From assembly GCF_001457025.1 (NCBI RefSeq), contig NZ_KQ758602.1:358358-422357 (forward strand): a DNA stretch of 64,000 bases, in the 5' to 3' direction. The DNA is from Pseudarthrobacter enclensis. GTDB taxonomy: Bacteria > Actinomycetota > Actinomycetes > Actinomycetales > Micrococcaceae. The notes beneath the pieces are model-generated. The model did no database searches, was not told the origin of the DNA, and saw only the letters and a program-made list of their open reading frames with translations. A program made the position numbers and the translations under genes. This document shows, one piece after another, positions 53,861-62,429 of the stretch (its first letter is position 1; each line of letters opens with the position of its first letter).

Positions 53861-55024
53861 GTGAACATTCCTTCAGGCAACGCCCTGGACAGTACAACAA
53901 CCAACAACGCTGCGACTCCTGACGGCCCGTCCTCCTACGGGTATACGGCCGAGGTGGCACGGTATTTCGACGACCACCCCTGCCCGGAAGCCACAGGATG
54001 CGGGCGGGTGGTCCGGGTGGACCGCAACCGGCTGCTCGTGGCGGCAGCGGACGGGCTGCTGCACCTGCCCTATCCGCTCGACGGTGAGGTTGCCGCCACC
54101 GGCGACTGGGTCTGGCTGGGACCCAACCGGGCCGGTGACCGGCAGATCCTGGCCGTCCTTCCGCGCCGGTCTGAGCTCAGCCGCAAACGGGCGTTCGAGG
54201 ATTCGTCCGCCGGGCAGGTCCTGGCGGCGAACATGGACACGGTGGGCGTGGTGGTGCCGGTGGACCGCCCACTGACCCACAACCGGCTCGAGCGCACCCT
54301 CGTGGCGGCCTGGGACTCCGGCGCGACTCCCCTGGTGATCATCACCAAGGCGGACCTGGCGCAGGTGGCGGACGACGTCGTCGGGAAAGTCATCCTGCAG
54401 GCGGCGGGCGTGGAGGTGGTCACCACGTCCGCGGAAAACGGTGACGGCATCGACGAGCTGATGGCGCATATCCCGCCCGGCGGAACCATCGTGTTGCTGG
54501 GTCCTTCCGGAGCCGGCAAGTCCACACTCATCAACGCCCTGGTGGGCCGGCAGGTCCAGCACACCGGGCCGGTCCGGGCCGGTGACTTCAAGGGCAAGCA
54601 CACCACCACCTCCCGGGAACTGGTACCGCTTGCCAACGGCACCGTCCTCATGGACACCCCCGGCGTCCGCGGCTTCGGCCTGTTCGACGCCGAGGACGGC
54701 ATGGGTGAGATGTTCGGCGATGTGGAGGAGTTGGCCGCCCGGTGCCGGTTCGCGGACTGCGGTCACGGGAACGAACCGGGCTGCGCCGTCCGGGAGGCCA
54801 TCGAGGGCGGGGCGCTGACCGACCGGCGGTGGAAGTCCTACCTGAAGATGCAGCGTGAGCTGGCGGCGCTGGCGCGGCGCTCGGACGTTGCAGCCCAGCG
54901 GGCGTACTACCGCGAGTGGCACCAGAAGGTGGTGTCCGTCGGCAAATCCCAGCGGTGGGCGGAGCGGGAGGTGGCCGAGAAGCAGGACCGCGCCGGGGGT
55001 AAACGGCGCAGGCGGACCCGGTAA
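53861..55024 (+). CDS. rsgA: Ribosome small-subunit biogenesis GTPase RsgA
   Basis: The 387-aa protein has the circularly permuted GTPase order: G4 (ITKADL) before G1 (GPSGAGKSTLINAL) and G3 (DTPGVRGFGL). An OB-fold region precedes it and a zinc site CRFADCGHGNEPGC follows, as in RsgA/YjeQ. The enzyme helps late 30S maturation. It starts at GTG 53861 with GAGGT upstream and has a basic C-terminal tail (GGKRRRRTR). The candidate leader peptide lies directly before it. Confidence 0.93.
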   Translation: MNIPSGNALDSTTTNNAATPDGPSSYGYTAEVARYFDDHPCPEATGCGRVVRVDRNRLLVAAADGLLHLPYPLDGEVAATGDWVWLGPNRAGDRQILAVLPRRSELSRKRAFEDSSAGQVLAANMDTVGVVVPVDRPLTHNRLERTLVAAWDSGATPLVIITKADLAQVADDVVGKVILQAAGVEVVTTSAENGDGIDELMAHIPPGGTIVLLGPSGAGKSTLINALVGRQVQHTGPVRAGDFKGKHTTTSRELVPLANGTVLMDTPGVRGFGLFDAEDGMGEMFGDVEELAARCRFADCGHGNEPGCAVREAIEGGALTDRRWKSYLKMQRELAALARRSDVAAQRAYYREWHQKVVSVGKSQRWAEREVAEKQDRAGGKRRRRTR

Positions 55025-55058
55025 CCATGGAACCTGCCGCCGTGTCAGTCCGCCGCGG

Positions 55059-55064
55059 TAGGGT
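55059..55064 (+). promoter_or_regulatory. Probable -10 box of a leaderless hydrolase transcript
   Basis: TAGGGT ends six bases before ATG 55071; no ribosome-binding site is evident. Confidence 0.4.
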
Positions 55065-55070
55065 GCCGTC

Positions 55071-55778
55071 ATGGACATCATCCTCGTTCCCGGATTCTGG
55101 TTGGACGCAACATCCTGGGAGAAGGTGACGCCGGCGCTTGAGGCCGCCGGGCACCGCTGCCTCCCCCTCACCCTGCCCGGCCTGGAGTCGAAGGACGCCA
55201 GCCGGGCAGGGATCGGCCTGCGGGACCACATTGATGCCGTGGTGGCGGAGGTGGATGCGCACGGCGGGAAGGTGGTGCTGGTGGGCCATTCCGGCGGCGG
55301 CGCCATCATCCACGGTGTCATTGATGCCCGGCCGGACCGCGTTACACGGGCCATCTATGTGGACAGCGGACCCCTCGGCGAGGGCGGCGTGATCAATAAC
55401 GAACTCGAGGCTGACGGCGACGATATTCCGCTGCCGCCATGGGAAGGTTTCGAGGACGCGGACCTGGTTGACCTCGATGACAGCCTGCGGGAAGAGTTCC
55501 GCGCCCGCGCCATACCCCAACCCAAGGGCGTCGCCTACGACTCCCAACACCTGCATGACGAGCGGCGCTTCGACGTCCCGGCAACTGTGATCGCCTGCGA
55601 ATTCCCGTCAGCCGTGCTGCGGGACTGGATCACCGCCGGGCACCCTTTCGTGGCGGAACTGGCCCGCATGAAGGACGCCGAGTACGTGGACCTGCCCACC
55701 GGCCACTGGCCCCAGTTCACGAAACCGGCCGAATTGGGCCGGGCCATCCTGGCCGCCGTGGACCGCACTGGAACGTAG
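55071..55778 (+). CDS. Alpha/beta hydrolase
   Basis: The 235-aa soluble enzyme has the nucleophile elbow VLVGHSGGGA (Ser 74), a strand at AIYVDSGPLGEGG, and a C-terminal LPTGHWPQFTKP carrying the catalytic His. It resembles small esterases of the salicylate-esterase/HNL-like group. Substrate unknown; it is monocistronic. Confidence 0.85.
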   Translation: MDIILVPGFWLDATSWEKVTPALEAAGHRCLPLTLPGLESKDASRAGIGLRDHIDAVVAEVDAHGGKVVLVGHSGGGAIIHGVIDARPDRVTRAIYVDSGPLGEGGVINNELEADGDDIPLPPWEGFEDADLVDLDDSLREEFRARAIPQPKGVAYDSQHLHDERRFDVPATVIACEFPSAVLRDWITAGHPFVAELARMKDAEYVDLPTGHWPQFTKPAELGRAILAAVDRTGT

Positions 55779-55878
55779 GGGGCAGTTCCCCTGCAACCAG
55801 GCCACGGGCGCGGCGGCACCCGCAGCCTGCTGCGGCGTCATCCGGGGCGGATCCCTTGCGCACCCGGCACTCCACTTG

Positions 55879-55884
55879 CATACT
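55879..55884 (+). promoter_or_regulatory. Probable -10 box of a leaderless agmatine-deiminase transcript
   Basis: CATACT ends six bases before ATG 55891. Confidence 0.35.
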
Positions 55885-55903
55885 AAATGAATGACATTCA
55901 TTT
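55885..55903. promoter_or_regulatory. 19-bp perfect palindrome over the start codon
   Basis: AAATGAATG-A-CATTCATTT is exactly symmetric around one central base and covers the start codon at 55891. It looks like a repressor operator that would block a leaderless start. The arms resemble TetR-type sites; no such gene is adjacent. Confidence 0.65.
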
Positions 55904-56994
55904 TTGCTGATCTTGACGGAGTCAATGCCGCCACCGCTCAAGCACCCTCCAGCGCCACCGGCCGGATGCCCGCCGAGTGGGACACCCACGAGGGGACCTG
56001 GATGGCCTTCCCCCCGGCCAACGGCACCTTTGGCAGCGTGGGAAGCGCCACGCTGGAGCGCGCCCGCGCCGCCTGGTTCCGGGTGGCGCAGACCATTGCC
56101 CGCTACGAACCCGTCACCGTCCTCGCCGATCCCCGGGACGCCACATCCGCCCGGGAATGGCTGGGCAGCGGCATCACCATCGTGGAAGTTCCCCTGGATG
56201 ACGCCTGGCTCCGTGACAGCGGCCCCACCTTTGTGCACCGGCCCGACGGCTCGCTCGGCGCGGTGGACTGGATCTTCAACGGCTGGGGCGCCCAGGAGTG
56301 GGCCGCCTGGGAGAACGACCGGAACGTGGGACGGGCAGTGGCCTCGGCAACCTCGGCCCCCGTCCATGCCAGTGCCCTGGTCAATGAGGGCGGAGGCTTC
56401 CACGTGGACGGCGAAGGAACGGTACTGCTGACGGAAACGGTCCAGCTGGATCCCGGCCGCAACCCCGGGGCCACCAAGGAATCCGTGGAAGCCGAAATCC
56501 ACGCCGCACTCGGCACCACCAAGGCCATCTGGCTGCCGCGCGGGCTGACCCGCGATTACGACGAATTCGGGACCCGCGGCCACGTGGACATTGTTGCGGC
56601 CTTCGCGGGCCCCGGCACCGTCCTGCTGCACCGCCAGGACAACCCGGACCACCCCGACCACGCTGTCTACCTGCAGCTGAAGACGGTCCTCCAGGGCCAG
56701 GTGGATGCGCAGGGAAGGCCGCTGCGCATCATCGATGTTCCGGCCCCCACGGTCCTCACCGATGGGGAAGGCTACGTGGACTGGTCCTACATCAACCACT
56801 ACGTGGCCAACAACGTGGTGGTGCTGTGCAGCTTCGATGATCCCAACGACTCCATCGCAGCAGGGATACTGGAGCGCGCCTACCCCGGCCGGACCGTGGA
56901 ACTGGTGGACGCCCGGGACATCTTCGCTTTCGGCGGCGGCATCCACTGCATCACCCAGCAGCAGCCGGCACCCCGCAACGGCGGCCCCCGGTGA
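55891..56994 (+). CDS. Agmatine deiminase family protein
   Basis: The 367-aa enzyme has the family positions RMPAEWDTHEGTWMAFP, LDDAWLRDSGPTFV, GTRGHVDIVAAF and the catalytic Cys in GGGIHCITQQQP (Cys 353). It converts agmatine, or a related guanidino compound, to the carbamoyl product and ammonia. About 25 residues precede the conserved start; no other start codon with a ribosome-binding site is available. It overlaps the downstream amidase gene (GTGA), so the amidase probably uses its product. Confidence 0.88.
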   Translation: MTFIFADLDGVNAATAQAPSSATGRMPAEWDTHEGTWMAFPPANGTFGSVGSATLERARAAWFRVAQTIARYEPVTVLADPRDATSAREWLGSGITIVEVPLDDAWLRDSGPTFVHRPDGSLGAVDWIFNGWGAQEWAAWENDRNVGRAVASATSAPVHASALVNEGGGFHVDGEGTVLLTETVQLDPGRNPGATKESVEAEIHAALGTTKAIWLPRGLTRDYDEFGTRGHVDIVAAFAGPGTVLLHRQDNPDHPDHAVYLQLKTVLQGQVDAQGRPLRIIDVPAPTVLTDGEGYVDWSYINHYVANNVVVLCSFDDPNDSIAAGILERAYPGRTVELVDARDIFAFGGGIHCITQQQPAPRNGGPR

Positions 56995-58724
56995 AGCCCT
57001 TCAACGTGGTGGAAGCCGGCATCGGCCGGCTGCGTGCAGCCTTGGACTCGGGTGAGATCACCAGCGAGGAACTGGTCCGCCTGTACCTGGACCGGATTGA
57101 GAAGTATGACTCCTCGGGCATACACCTGAACGCACTCGTGGTGATGAACCAAGAAGCCATCGCGGAGGCGCAGGCGTCAGACCGCCGCCGCACGGCAGGC
57201 TACACCTTGGGCCCACTGGACGGCATACCCTACACGGCGAAGGACAGCTACCGTGCGCGGGGGCTGACGGTGGCCGCCGGCTGCCCCGCCTTCAAGGACC
57301 TGGTGGCCCAGGATGACGCCTTCACCATCGAGCGGCTGCGCGCGGGAGGTGCCGTCCTGATAGGCCTCACCAACATGCCGCCTATGGCCAACGGAGGTAT
57401 GCAGCGCGGCGTATATGGCCGTGCGGAAAGCCCCTACAGCGCTGACTACCTGACGGCCGCCTTCGCATCCGGTTCCTCCAACGGATCAGGCACCGCCACC
57501 GCCGCCAGCTTTGCGGCGTTCGGGCTGGCGGAGGAAACCTGGTCCTCGGGCCGGGCCCCGGCGTCCAACAATGCGCTCTGCGCCTACACCCCCTCGCGGG
57601 GCGTCATCTCCGTCCGCGGCAACTGGCCCCTGGTCCCCACCATGGACGTGGTGGTGCCGCACGCCCGCACCATGGCGGACCTGTTGGAGGTCCTGGACGT
57701 GGTGGTGGCGGATGACGAGGAAACCCGCGGCGATTTCTGGCGCGTCCAGCCCTGGATCAAGGTACCCAAGGCATCCGCTGTCCGCCCGGCGTCGTACGTT
57801 TCCCTGGCTGTTGACGGCGCGGCGGCCGCGGCGGGCGTGCTCGCGGGCAAGCGGCTGGGCGTCCCGCGCATGTACATCAACGCCGACCCCGAGGCCGGGA
57901 CCGCAGCCAACCCCGGAATCGGTGGACCCACCGGCCGCCGCATCCACACCCGCGGCTCCATCATCGACCTCTGGAACGCCGCCCGCCGGGACCTGGAAGC
58001 CGCCGGCGCGGAAGTGGTGGAGGTGGATTTCCCGGCAGTCACCAACTACGAAGGCGACCGGCCCGGAGCGCCCACCATTGCCACCCGGGGCCTGGTTCCG
58101 GCGGAATACCTGCGGAGCGAGATCGTGGACCTGTCCGCCTGGGCCTGGAACGACTTCCTCGAGGCCAACGGTGACCCGCACCTGAACAGGCTCGCCGATG
58201 TCAAAGGCGCGGACATCTTCCCGGCGCCGAACGGGTCCCTGCCGGACAGGTATGACGGCTTTGACGACGACATCAGCGACTACCCGGACTGGATCCGCGA
58301 ACACGGCGTACCCTCCCTGCCCGACATCCCGCACCTGCGGGCCGGGCTGGAAGGGCTCGAGGAGACCCGCCGCGTGGACCTTGAAGACTGGATGGACCGC
58401 CTGGGTTTGGACGCCGTGGTGTTTCCCGCAGCCGCGGATGTGGGGCCGGCGGATGCCGACACGAACAGGGACGCGGCCGACGCCGCCTGGCGCAACGGCG
58501 TCTGGGTGTCCAACGGCAACCTGGTCCCGCGGCACCTCGGCATTCCCACCGTCACGGTCCCCATGGGCGTGGCCGCGGACATCGGCATGCCGGTGGGGCT
58601 GACCATCGCCGGCAAGGCCTACAGCGACACCCACCTGCTGCACCTCGCGGCAGCCTTCGAGGCCACCGGCTGCCGCCGCGTTCCGCCGCCACGCACCACG
58701 TCCCCGGAGGACGTGCGGAGCTGA
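56991..58724 (+). CDS. Amidase-signature family enzyme
   Basis: The 577-aa enzyme has the Ser-cisSer-Lys triad: Lys 84 in PYTAKDSY, the SGSSNGSG loop near residue 160, and the nucleophile Ser 186 in AEETWSSGRAPASN, which replaces the common GTDTGGSIR. It hydrolyses an amide or ureido bond. Translational coupling to the agmatine-deiminase-like enzyme points to a carbamoyl-amine substrate, in place of the nitrilase-type AguB usually found there. Confidence 0.88.
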   Translation: MKPFNVVEAGIGRLRAALDSGEITSEELVRLYLDRIEKYDSSGIHLNALVVMNQEAIAEAQASDRRRTAGYTLGPLDGIPYTAKDSYRARGLTVAAGCPAFKDLVAQDDAFTIERLRAGGAVLIGLTNMPPMANGGMQRGVYGRAESPYSADYLTAAFASGSSNGSGTATAASFAAFGLAEETWSSGRAPASNNALCAYTPSRGVISVRGNWPLVPTMDVVVPHARTMADLLEVLDVVVADDEETRGDFWRVQPWIKVPKASAVRPASYVSLAVDGAAAAAGVLAGKRLGVPRMYINADPEAGTAANPGIGGPTGRRIHTRGSIIDLWNAARRDLEAAGAEVVEVDFPAVTNYEGDRPGAPTIATRGLVPAEYLRSEIVDLSAWAWNDFLEANGDPHLNRLADVKGADIFPAPNGSLPDRYDGFDDDISDYPDWIREHGVPSLPDIPHLRAGLEGLEETRRVDLEDWMDRLGLDAVVFPAAADVGPADADTNRDAADAAWRNGVWVSNGNLVPRHLGIPTVTVPMGVAADIGMPVGLTIAGKAYSDTHLLHLAAAFEATGCRRVPPPRTTSPEDVRS

Positions 58725-58860
58725 ACGACTCCACCCCGGGACGGCGGGCCAGGAAGCGGATATTCTGGTGGCAGTGATTTTCATGACCTGCCTGTGATCC
58801 ACAGCTTCCGCAGTTCCAGCCCGTCGCTCCGCGCCGGAGCGGTGATTCCGCGTGCCGCGA

Positions 58861-58886
58861 AGGGGAACCCGCCCAAGGGTTCCCCT
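58861..58886. other. Perfect hairpin between amidase and pentapeptide genes
   Basis: AGGGGAACCC and GGGTTCCCCT form a 10-bp stem with a 6-base loop, 40 bases before the next gene. There is no T-run, so it may be a leader structure rather than a terminator. Confidence 0.4.
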
Positions 58887-58926
58887 CCGCCCCGCACCCA
58901 TATCGGAAACATCCCCGGGAGACCCC

Positions 58927-59817
58927 ATGAGCACGCCACCAGGCAACCCCACCTCCATCCCCGGCCAGGACGCACTGCGGCCTGACTGTTCCAACTGCTT
59001 CGCACTGTGCTGCACAGCGTTCGGCTTCAGCCGCTCCGCGGATTTCGCCATCGACAAGCCACCCGCATCAGCCTGCCCCAACCTGGCTGCCGACTTTTCG
59101 TGCACCATCCACGGCAGCCTCCGCACCAGGGGCTTCCGCGGCTGCAGCGTCTTCGACTGCTTCGGAGCCGGCCAGGCCGTCAGCCAGGGCCTCTTCGGCG
59201 GGGTCAGCTGGCGCGAGGAGCCGGGTTCGCAGCCAGCCATGTTCGCCGCGTTCAGGGCGGTCAAGCAGCTGCATGAAATGCTCTGGCACCTGGCGCAGGC
59301 ACAGGACCTGACCTACAGCCCGGAGCTCGCTGGGGAAGTGCAGGACCTTCGGGCCCGGCTGGCGGCTGCGGCCGCGTCGGGCACCCGGAGCGTCCTCGGC
59401 CTGGACCTGGACGGCCTCCACGAGAGCACCGCGCGCCTGCTGTGGACCGTGAGCGAGGAAGTCCGGGCCGGCTACGGGGCGGACGACGGCGGCCGGGGAG
59501 CTTTCGCCGGGAGGGGAGCCTCCGCGGGGAACAGCCCGCCGTTGCATGCCGGTGCCGACCTCGCCGGTGCCAGGCTCCGCGGAAGGCAGCTGTGCGGGGC
59601 CAACCTGCGCAGCGCTGTACTGATCGCGGCGGACCTGCGGGGCGCCGACCTGACAGCCACCGATTTGCTGGGCGCGGACCTGCGGGATGCAAGGCTCGAC
59701 GACGCCGACCTGGCCGGTGCCCTCTTCCTCACCCAGGCGCAGGTCACCTCAGCCCTGGGCAGCGCGGGCACGCGGCTTCCACCCGCGCTGTCCCGGCCCT
59801 CCCACTGGACGGAGTAA
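58927..59817 (+). CDS. Cys-cluster plus pentapeptide-repeat protein
   Basis: The 296-aa protein has two parts. Residues about 18-85 hold a CSNCFALCC cluster and further cysteines up to [12 protein letters not shown], like the metal-binding YkgJ-type cluster. After a helical linker, residues about 205-275 form pentapeptide repeats ([20 protein letters not shown] and so on), a right-handed beta-helix. Start at ATG 58927 behind GGGAGA. Function unknown; some pentapeptide proteins mimic DNA to protect gyrase, but nothing here shows that. Confidence 0.82.
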   Translation: MSTPPGNPTSIPGQDALRPDCSNCFALCCTAFGFSRSADFAIDKPPASACPNLAADFSCTIHGSLRTRGFRGCSVFDCFGAGQAVSQGLFGGVSWREEPGSQPAMFAAFRAVKQLHEMLWHLAQAQDLTYSPELAGEVQDLRARLAAAAASGTRSVLGLDLDGLHESTARLLWTVSEEVRAGYGADDGGRGAFAGRGASAGNSPPLHAGADLAGARLRGRQLCGANLRSAVLIAADLRGADLTATDLLGADLRDARLDDADLAGALFLTQAQVTSALGSAGTRLPPALSRPSHWTE

Positions 59818-59911
59818 AGGTCACGACCACCCCGTGGAAGTGCCTTGACACCCCGGTTGTGAGCGCTGACAGTGGAGAGGCACCCGGACCCCACAGGAGA
59901 GAACCGACTCG

Positions 59912-61168
59912 ATGAAGAACTGGGCAGGAAACCTCGACTACTCCTCCGCTGCGGTCCAGCGGCCGGGATCTGTGGCGGAACTGGCGGAACTGGTTGCCGG
60001 CTCAGCACGGGTCAAAGCCCTTGGTTCACGTCACTCCTTCAACCGCATAGGCGACACCGACGGCGTGCACGTCCTCCTGGACGGGCTGCCGCAGACCATC
60101 GACATCGACCGAGACCGCCACACCGTCCGGGTGGGTGGTGGCGTCAGCTACGGCGCCCTGTGCCGCACCCTGGAGGAGTCAGGGCTGGCCATCCACAACC
60201 TGGCGTCACTTCCGCACATCTCCGTGGCCGGCGCCATCCAGACAGGAACCCACGGCTCGGGCCTCCGGAACCAGTCCCTCGCCGGGGAGGTGCAGGCGGT
60301 GGAGCTGGTCCGCCCGTCCGGGGACGTGGTGGCCTTGTCCCGCGCGGACGGGGACGACTTCCTGGCCAGCGTCGTGGGCCTGGGGGCGCTGGGGGTGGTC
60401 ACCGCCGTCGAACTGTCCGTCCGGCCCAGCTTCCGGATGCGGCAGCGGGTGCTGGAGGACCTCCCCTGGGACGCCGCGCTGGGCAACTTCCGGCGGCTGA
60501 TGTCCAGCGCCTACAGCGTCAGCCTTTTCACCACCTACGCTGACCAGGACGTCAGCCAGGTGTGGCTGAAAGCGCTCGACGACGAGCCGCCCCTGGCGGA
60601 TCTTTTCGGCGCGACTGCAGCCACCCGGCCCCGGCACCCGCTGCCGGACATGTCCGCCGTTAACTGCACCGCGCAGATGGATGAGGCCGGCCCGTGGCTG
60701 GACCGGCTGCCGCATTTCCGGCACGAGTTCACCCCGAGCAACGGCGAGGAACTGCAGAGCGAGTTCATCCTGCCCCTGGACCATGCACCCTCCGCCATCG
60801 ATGCGGTCCGCGGACTGGCGGCCAGGCTGGCTCCGCTGCTGCTGGTCTCCGAGATCCGCACTGCCGCGGCCGACGAATTCTGGCTGAGCCCGTTCCACCG
60901 GCAGGACAGCGTTGCCCTGCACTTCACCTGGCGGCGTCGCCAGGCTGAGGTGGAGGCCCTCCTGCCTGAGCTTGAGGAGGCGCTGCGCCCGTTCGGGGCC
61001 CGCCCGCACTGGGGCAAGCTCTTCACGCCCGCGGGCTACGACTGGGAGCAGCTGTACCCGCGCTTTGCCGGCTTCCGCACCCTTGCCGCCGCGCATGATC
61101 CGGAGGGCAAGTTCAGGAACGCGTTGCTGGACAGCGTCCTCGGCGTTCCGGCGGCCAGCGGCCGCTGA
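59912..61168 (+). CDS. FAD-linked alditol/xylitol oxidase
   Basis: The 418-aa flavoenzyme is of the VAO family: ALGSRHSFNRI carries the His (41) that would bind FAD covalently, followed by VGGGVSYGALCRTLEESGLA and ISVAGAIQTGTHGSG. The C-terminal PHWGKLF and LDSVLG regions agree with alditol oxidases (AldO), which oxidise polyols with oxygen to give the aldose and hydrogen peroxide. It is monocistronic with GGAGAGAACC upstream. Confidence 0.88.
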   Translation: MKNWAGNLDYSSAAVQRPGSVAELAELVAGSARVKALGSRHSFNRIGDTDGVHVLLDGLPQTIDIDRDRHTVRVGGGVSYGALCRTLEESGLAIHNLASLPHISVAGAIQTGTHGSGLRNQSLAGEVQAVELVRPSGDVVALSRADGDDFLASVVGLGALGVVTAVELSVRPSFRMRQRVLEDLPWDAALGNFRRLMSSAYSVSLFTTYADQDVSQVWLKALDDEPPLADLFGATAATRPRHPLPDMSAVNCTAQMDEAGPWLDRLPHFRHEFTPSNGEELQSEFILPLDHAPSAIDAVRGLAARLAPLLLVSEIRTAAADEFWLSPFHRQDSVALHFTWRRRQAEVEALLPELEEALRPFGARPHWGKLFTPAGYDWEQLYPRFAGFRTLAAAHDPEGKFRNALLDSVLGVPAASGR

Positions 61169-61197
61169 CAGTCGCCGCGGGGGACTACTTGGGCCGC

Positions 61198-61203
61198 TAG
61201 GCT
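61198..61203 (+). promoter_or_regulatory. -10-like box before the small lipoprotein
   Basis: TAGGCT lies six bases before ATG 61210; the intervening GGGAGG could also serve as a ribosome-binding site. Confidence 0.35.
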
Positions 61204-61209
61204 GGGAGG

Positions 61210-61545
61210 ATGAAACGCCGCCTCGCCGCCCTGGCCGCCGTCCCTGCCCTGTTCCTGACCGCCGGCTGCGGAGCCGTGGAAGAGGCCGCCACCAGCGCGG
61301 CGAATGACGCCGCATCCAAAGTCGCCACGGCGGCCGCAGACGAAGTAAACCGGCAGATTTGCGCCGTGGTCCAGGACGGACTGGTAAGCCTCGAGGACAA
61401 GCAGGTGCTGGCCGGCCTGGTGTCCGCAGCGCGCACCGCCGGAGTGCCTGAAGACATCACGACGCCGCTGGGTGAGATTGCCGAGGCCGGGGACCAGGTG
61501 CCGGCGGACTCCGTCAAGGCCCTCCAGGACGCCTGCGCAGCATAG
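61210..61545 (+). CDS. Small Ala-rich lipoprotein
   Basis: The 111-aa precursor has a lipobox LTAGC (Cys about 20), then an Ala-rich helix and two cysteines (ICAVVQDG, QDACAA) that could form a disulfide. I do not recognise a family. It is probably anchored to the outer face of the membrane. Confidence 0.65.
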   Translation: MKRRLAALAAVPALFLTAGCGAVEEAATSAANDAASKVATAAADEVNRQICAVVQDGLVSLEDKQVLAGLVSAARTAGVPEDITTPLGEIAEAGDQVPADSVKALQDACAA

Positions 61546-61556
61546 CGCCGGAGGCT

Positions 61557-62135
61557 TTACTGGGACTGATCCAGGCCGCGCAGTCCACCGTTCCCAGGCT
61601 GCGGGTGTCCCGCCTGGTCATGCTTGGCGCGGTCATGATGGCGCCTTTCATGCCCTGTCTGCCCGTGTGTCCGGCGTTCCGGCGCCACAAAGGGCACCAC
61701 GTCCGGTTTCCTGCCCGCCGGAGCGGCCTTGACGAATTTGGCGAGCTCCTCGCGGAGAACGCCCCAGCCGATGTCGGGATCATCGGGATAAGCATCGATC
61801 TCCGCCTGGCGCGCGGCCTCCAGCGCCGCCTCCCCTTCCGGGGTCAGTTCCACTTTTAACTGGCGCCGGTCCGCGGTTTGCCGGGTCCGGGTAATGAATC
61901 CGTCGCCCTCCAGCCGGGTCAGCACCCTCCCCAGCGTCTGGCTTTGCACGCGGATGGCATCCGCGAGGCGTTCCTGGTTGAGGGGGCCTTGGGACAGGCC
62001 CTCCAGTGCAATAACTGCAGCACGTGTTAAACCAAGGGGTGCCAGGGCATCGTCCTGCCGCCGCTGGACCATGCGGGCCGCCAAAGTGATCAGGCGGTAA
62101 CTGCTCCGGGCATCCGGGTCAAGATTGCTGGTCAT
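61557..62135 (-). CDS. MarR-family regulator
   Basis: The 192-aa protein has a MarR winged helix (LTRAAVIALEGLSQGPLNQERLADAIRVQSQTLGRVLTRLEGDGFITRTRQTADRRQL). An extra His/Gly-rich tail of about 40 residues at the C-terminus is unusual. Start at ATG 62135 with GGAAGGG upstream. It is divergent from the envelope operon, with palindromes in between, and is its likely regulator. Confidence 0.87.
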   Translation of the reverse strand: MTSNLDPDARSSYRLITLAARMVQRRQDDALAPLGLTRAAVIALEGLSQGPLNQERLADAIRVQSQTLGRVLTRLEGDGFITRTRQTADRRQLKVELTPEGEAALEAARQAEIDAYPDDPDIGWGVLREELAKFVKAAPAGRKPDVVPFVAPERRTHGQTGHERRHHDRAKHDQAGHPQPGNGGLRGLDQSQ

Positions 62136-62199
62136 CGGGCCGCGCCCTTCCTGTAGGTGGCAAAGTTCGGGATCGCCCTGCGTCGCTACCGTCCCACAA

Positions 62200-62211
62200 T
62201 AAGCATGCTTA
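62200..62211. promoter_or_regulatory. MarR-type operator TAAGCATGCTTA
   Basis: A perfect 12-bp palindrome lies 65 bases before the marR start. The half-site GCTTA recurs in the repeats at 62340-62373, linking both promoters to one regulator. Confidence 0.5.
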
Positions 62212-62339
62212 GCATCATAATGGCAAGCAGCCTTATCATCCATTCGCCGCCAGCCCCCCTCCGCCAAAGGCGCACCGGTCGGAGCACCTCACCGCAACCG
62301 AAAACCATTCCAGCCACCCCTTGCGAACCAAAAGCAAAG

Positions 62340-62373
62340 TGTGCTTACTATCTAATTAGTAACCTTGCTTACT
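62340..62373. promoter_or_regulatory. Shared promoter motif TGTGCTTACTATCTAAT plus second GCTTACTA
   Basis: The first 17 bases match 36561-36577 at 16 positions. TTACTA-tctaat-TAGTAA forms an inverted repeat and TTGCTTACTAA (62364-62374) repeats the core. It lies 57-90 bases before the envelope operon. Confidence 0.5.
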
Positions 62374-62429
62374 AAACGCCAGCATTGCTGGTTCTTGATC
62401 GACAGCTGAACTTGAGGAAAGAGAGCCCG

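Larger units (their letters stand above)
62136..62429. other. AT-enriched divergent control region
   Basis: No gene is supported in these 294 bases. The region holds a perfect palindrome near marR and a cluster of GCTTACTA repeats near the envelope operon (separate entries). Confidence 0.5.

Noticed and set aside
57486..59264. 592-codon minus-strand open frame
   Set aside because: Antisense to the amidase and pentapeptide genes; no recognisable motifs.
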